Positions 6,653-6,893 of a DNA stretch of 6,893 bases are shown here, piece after piece (the stretch's first letter is position 1; every line of letters begins with the position of its first letter). The translations under genes and the position numbers were made by a program. The DNA comes from Sphingomonas bacterium (lineage in GTDB: Bacteria; Pseudomonadota; Alphaproteobacteria; Sphingomonadales; Sphingomonadaceae): assembly GCA_026785645.1 (NCBI GenBank), contig JAJAZM010000068.1, positions 1 to 6,893 of the forward strand, given 5' to 3'. The notes below the pieces were generated by a model that saw nothing but the letters and a program-made list of their open reading frames with translations, ran no database searches and was not told the origin of the DNA.

Positions 6653-6893
6653 TGGCCCGCTCCGACGCCCCCCAGACTGCTCAGACGCCGATGATGGCGC
6701 AATATCACGCCTTGAAAGCCGAGGCGGCGGACGCGTTGCTGTTCTACCGGATGGGCGATTTCTTCGAACTGTTCTTCGACGACGCCAAGGCCGCGGCGGC
6801 GACGCTCGACAGCGCGCTGACCAAGCGCGGCGCCGACGGCGGCGAACCGATCCCGATGTGCGGGGTGCCGGTCCATTCGGCCGAAACCTATCT
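6652..6893 (+). CDS. mutS: DNA mismatch repair protein MutS (N-terminal part, cut by window end)
   Basis: MutS recognises base mismatches and small loops and starts methyl-independent or MutL-dependent repair. Only the first 80 codons are in the window. After a short tail comes TPMMAQYHALKAE (12-24), then LLFYRMGDFFELFFDDAK (29-46), which is the mismatch-recognition start of domain I. It contains the Phe-x-Glu motif (F37, E39) that stacks on and contacts the mismatch; the middle residue is Phe rather than the Tyr of E. coli, a mild change. PIPMCGVPVHSAETY (66-80) matches the family. The frame is open to the window edge. The ATG at 6652 is the first in-frame start that precedes the conserved region by the expected distance; ATGs at codons 14-15 are possible alternatives. 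It is divergent from maeB with 90 bp between the start codons. Confidence 0.95.
   Translation, partial: MARSDAPQTAQTPMMAQYHALKAEAADALLFYRMGDFFELFFDDAKAAAATLDSALTKRGADGGEPIPMCGVPVHSAETY

Noticed and set aside
6562..6876. Extension of the maeB frame upstream through the intergenic region and the start of mutS
   Set aside because: The extra N-terminal residues have no malic enzyme similarity and would overlap mutS antisense. The ATG at 6561 has a ribosome site and fits the family start.
6686..6893. Phe in place of Tyr within the MutS Phe-x-Glu motif as a functional oddity
   Set aside because: The two key residues, Phe and Glu, are kept and the middle position is aromatic, so mismatch binding should be normal.
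1..6893. Mobile elements, CRISPR, phage genes, tRNA or a novel defence cassette
   Set aside because: Reading both strands showed no transposase or integrase motifs, no regularly spaced repeats and no tRNA-like folds; all gaps between genes are under 120 bp.

Overview
This window looks like chromosomal DNA of an alphaproteobacterium, most likely a sphingomonad. The reasons are the high-GC coding sequence, an omega subunit and a single bifunctional Rsh of alphaproteobacterial type lying near each other, and a small exported four-cysteine protein that resembles the Caulobacter/Sphingomonas CC_3452 family. The placement rests on recalled family resemblance; no search was run.

Left part (1-1496): the omega subunit gene rpoZ ends in a strong intrinsic terminator (about 377-406). 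Next comes a divergent pair: an HxlR-type regulator on the minus strand, and a small periplasmic four-cysteine protein on the plus strand. Their shared 119-bp intergenic region holds a perfect 8+8 bp inverted repeat (CAGTTGCA-ATG-TGCAACTG) plus a third copy of the half-site. Candidate -35 elements for both directions fall inside the palindrome, so one bound dimer could silence both genes. The small gene ends in a second intrinsic terminator (1418-1455), directly before the stringent-response gene.

Centre (1497-3587): rsh, an intact bifunctional (p)ppGpp synthetase/hydrolase with HD, synthetase, TGS, conserved-cysteine and ACT regions and the RxKD signature of bifunctional enzymes. Its start has no clear Shine-Dalgarno sequence.

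Right part (3591-6893): on the minus strand, maeB (malic enzyme fused to a phosphotransacetylase-like domain) is followed after 43 bp by a Tat-exported intradiol-dioxygenase-like protein, probably as one transcription unit. That unit converges on rsh with only 3 bp between the stop codons. The beginning of mutS diverges from maeB and runs off the window; a perfect 8-bp stem includes the first base of its start codon.

Most of this is housekeeping sequence in ordinary order. I see no CRISPR array, insertion sequence, tRNA, rRNA, phage gene or obvious new defence or biosynthetic system. The items most worth a second look are the HxlR operator and its small secreted target, the unusual translation-start contexts of rsh and mutS, and the orphan exported dioxygenase next to maeB.
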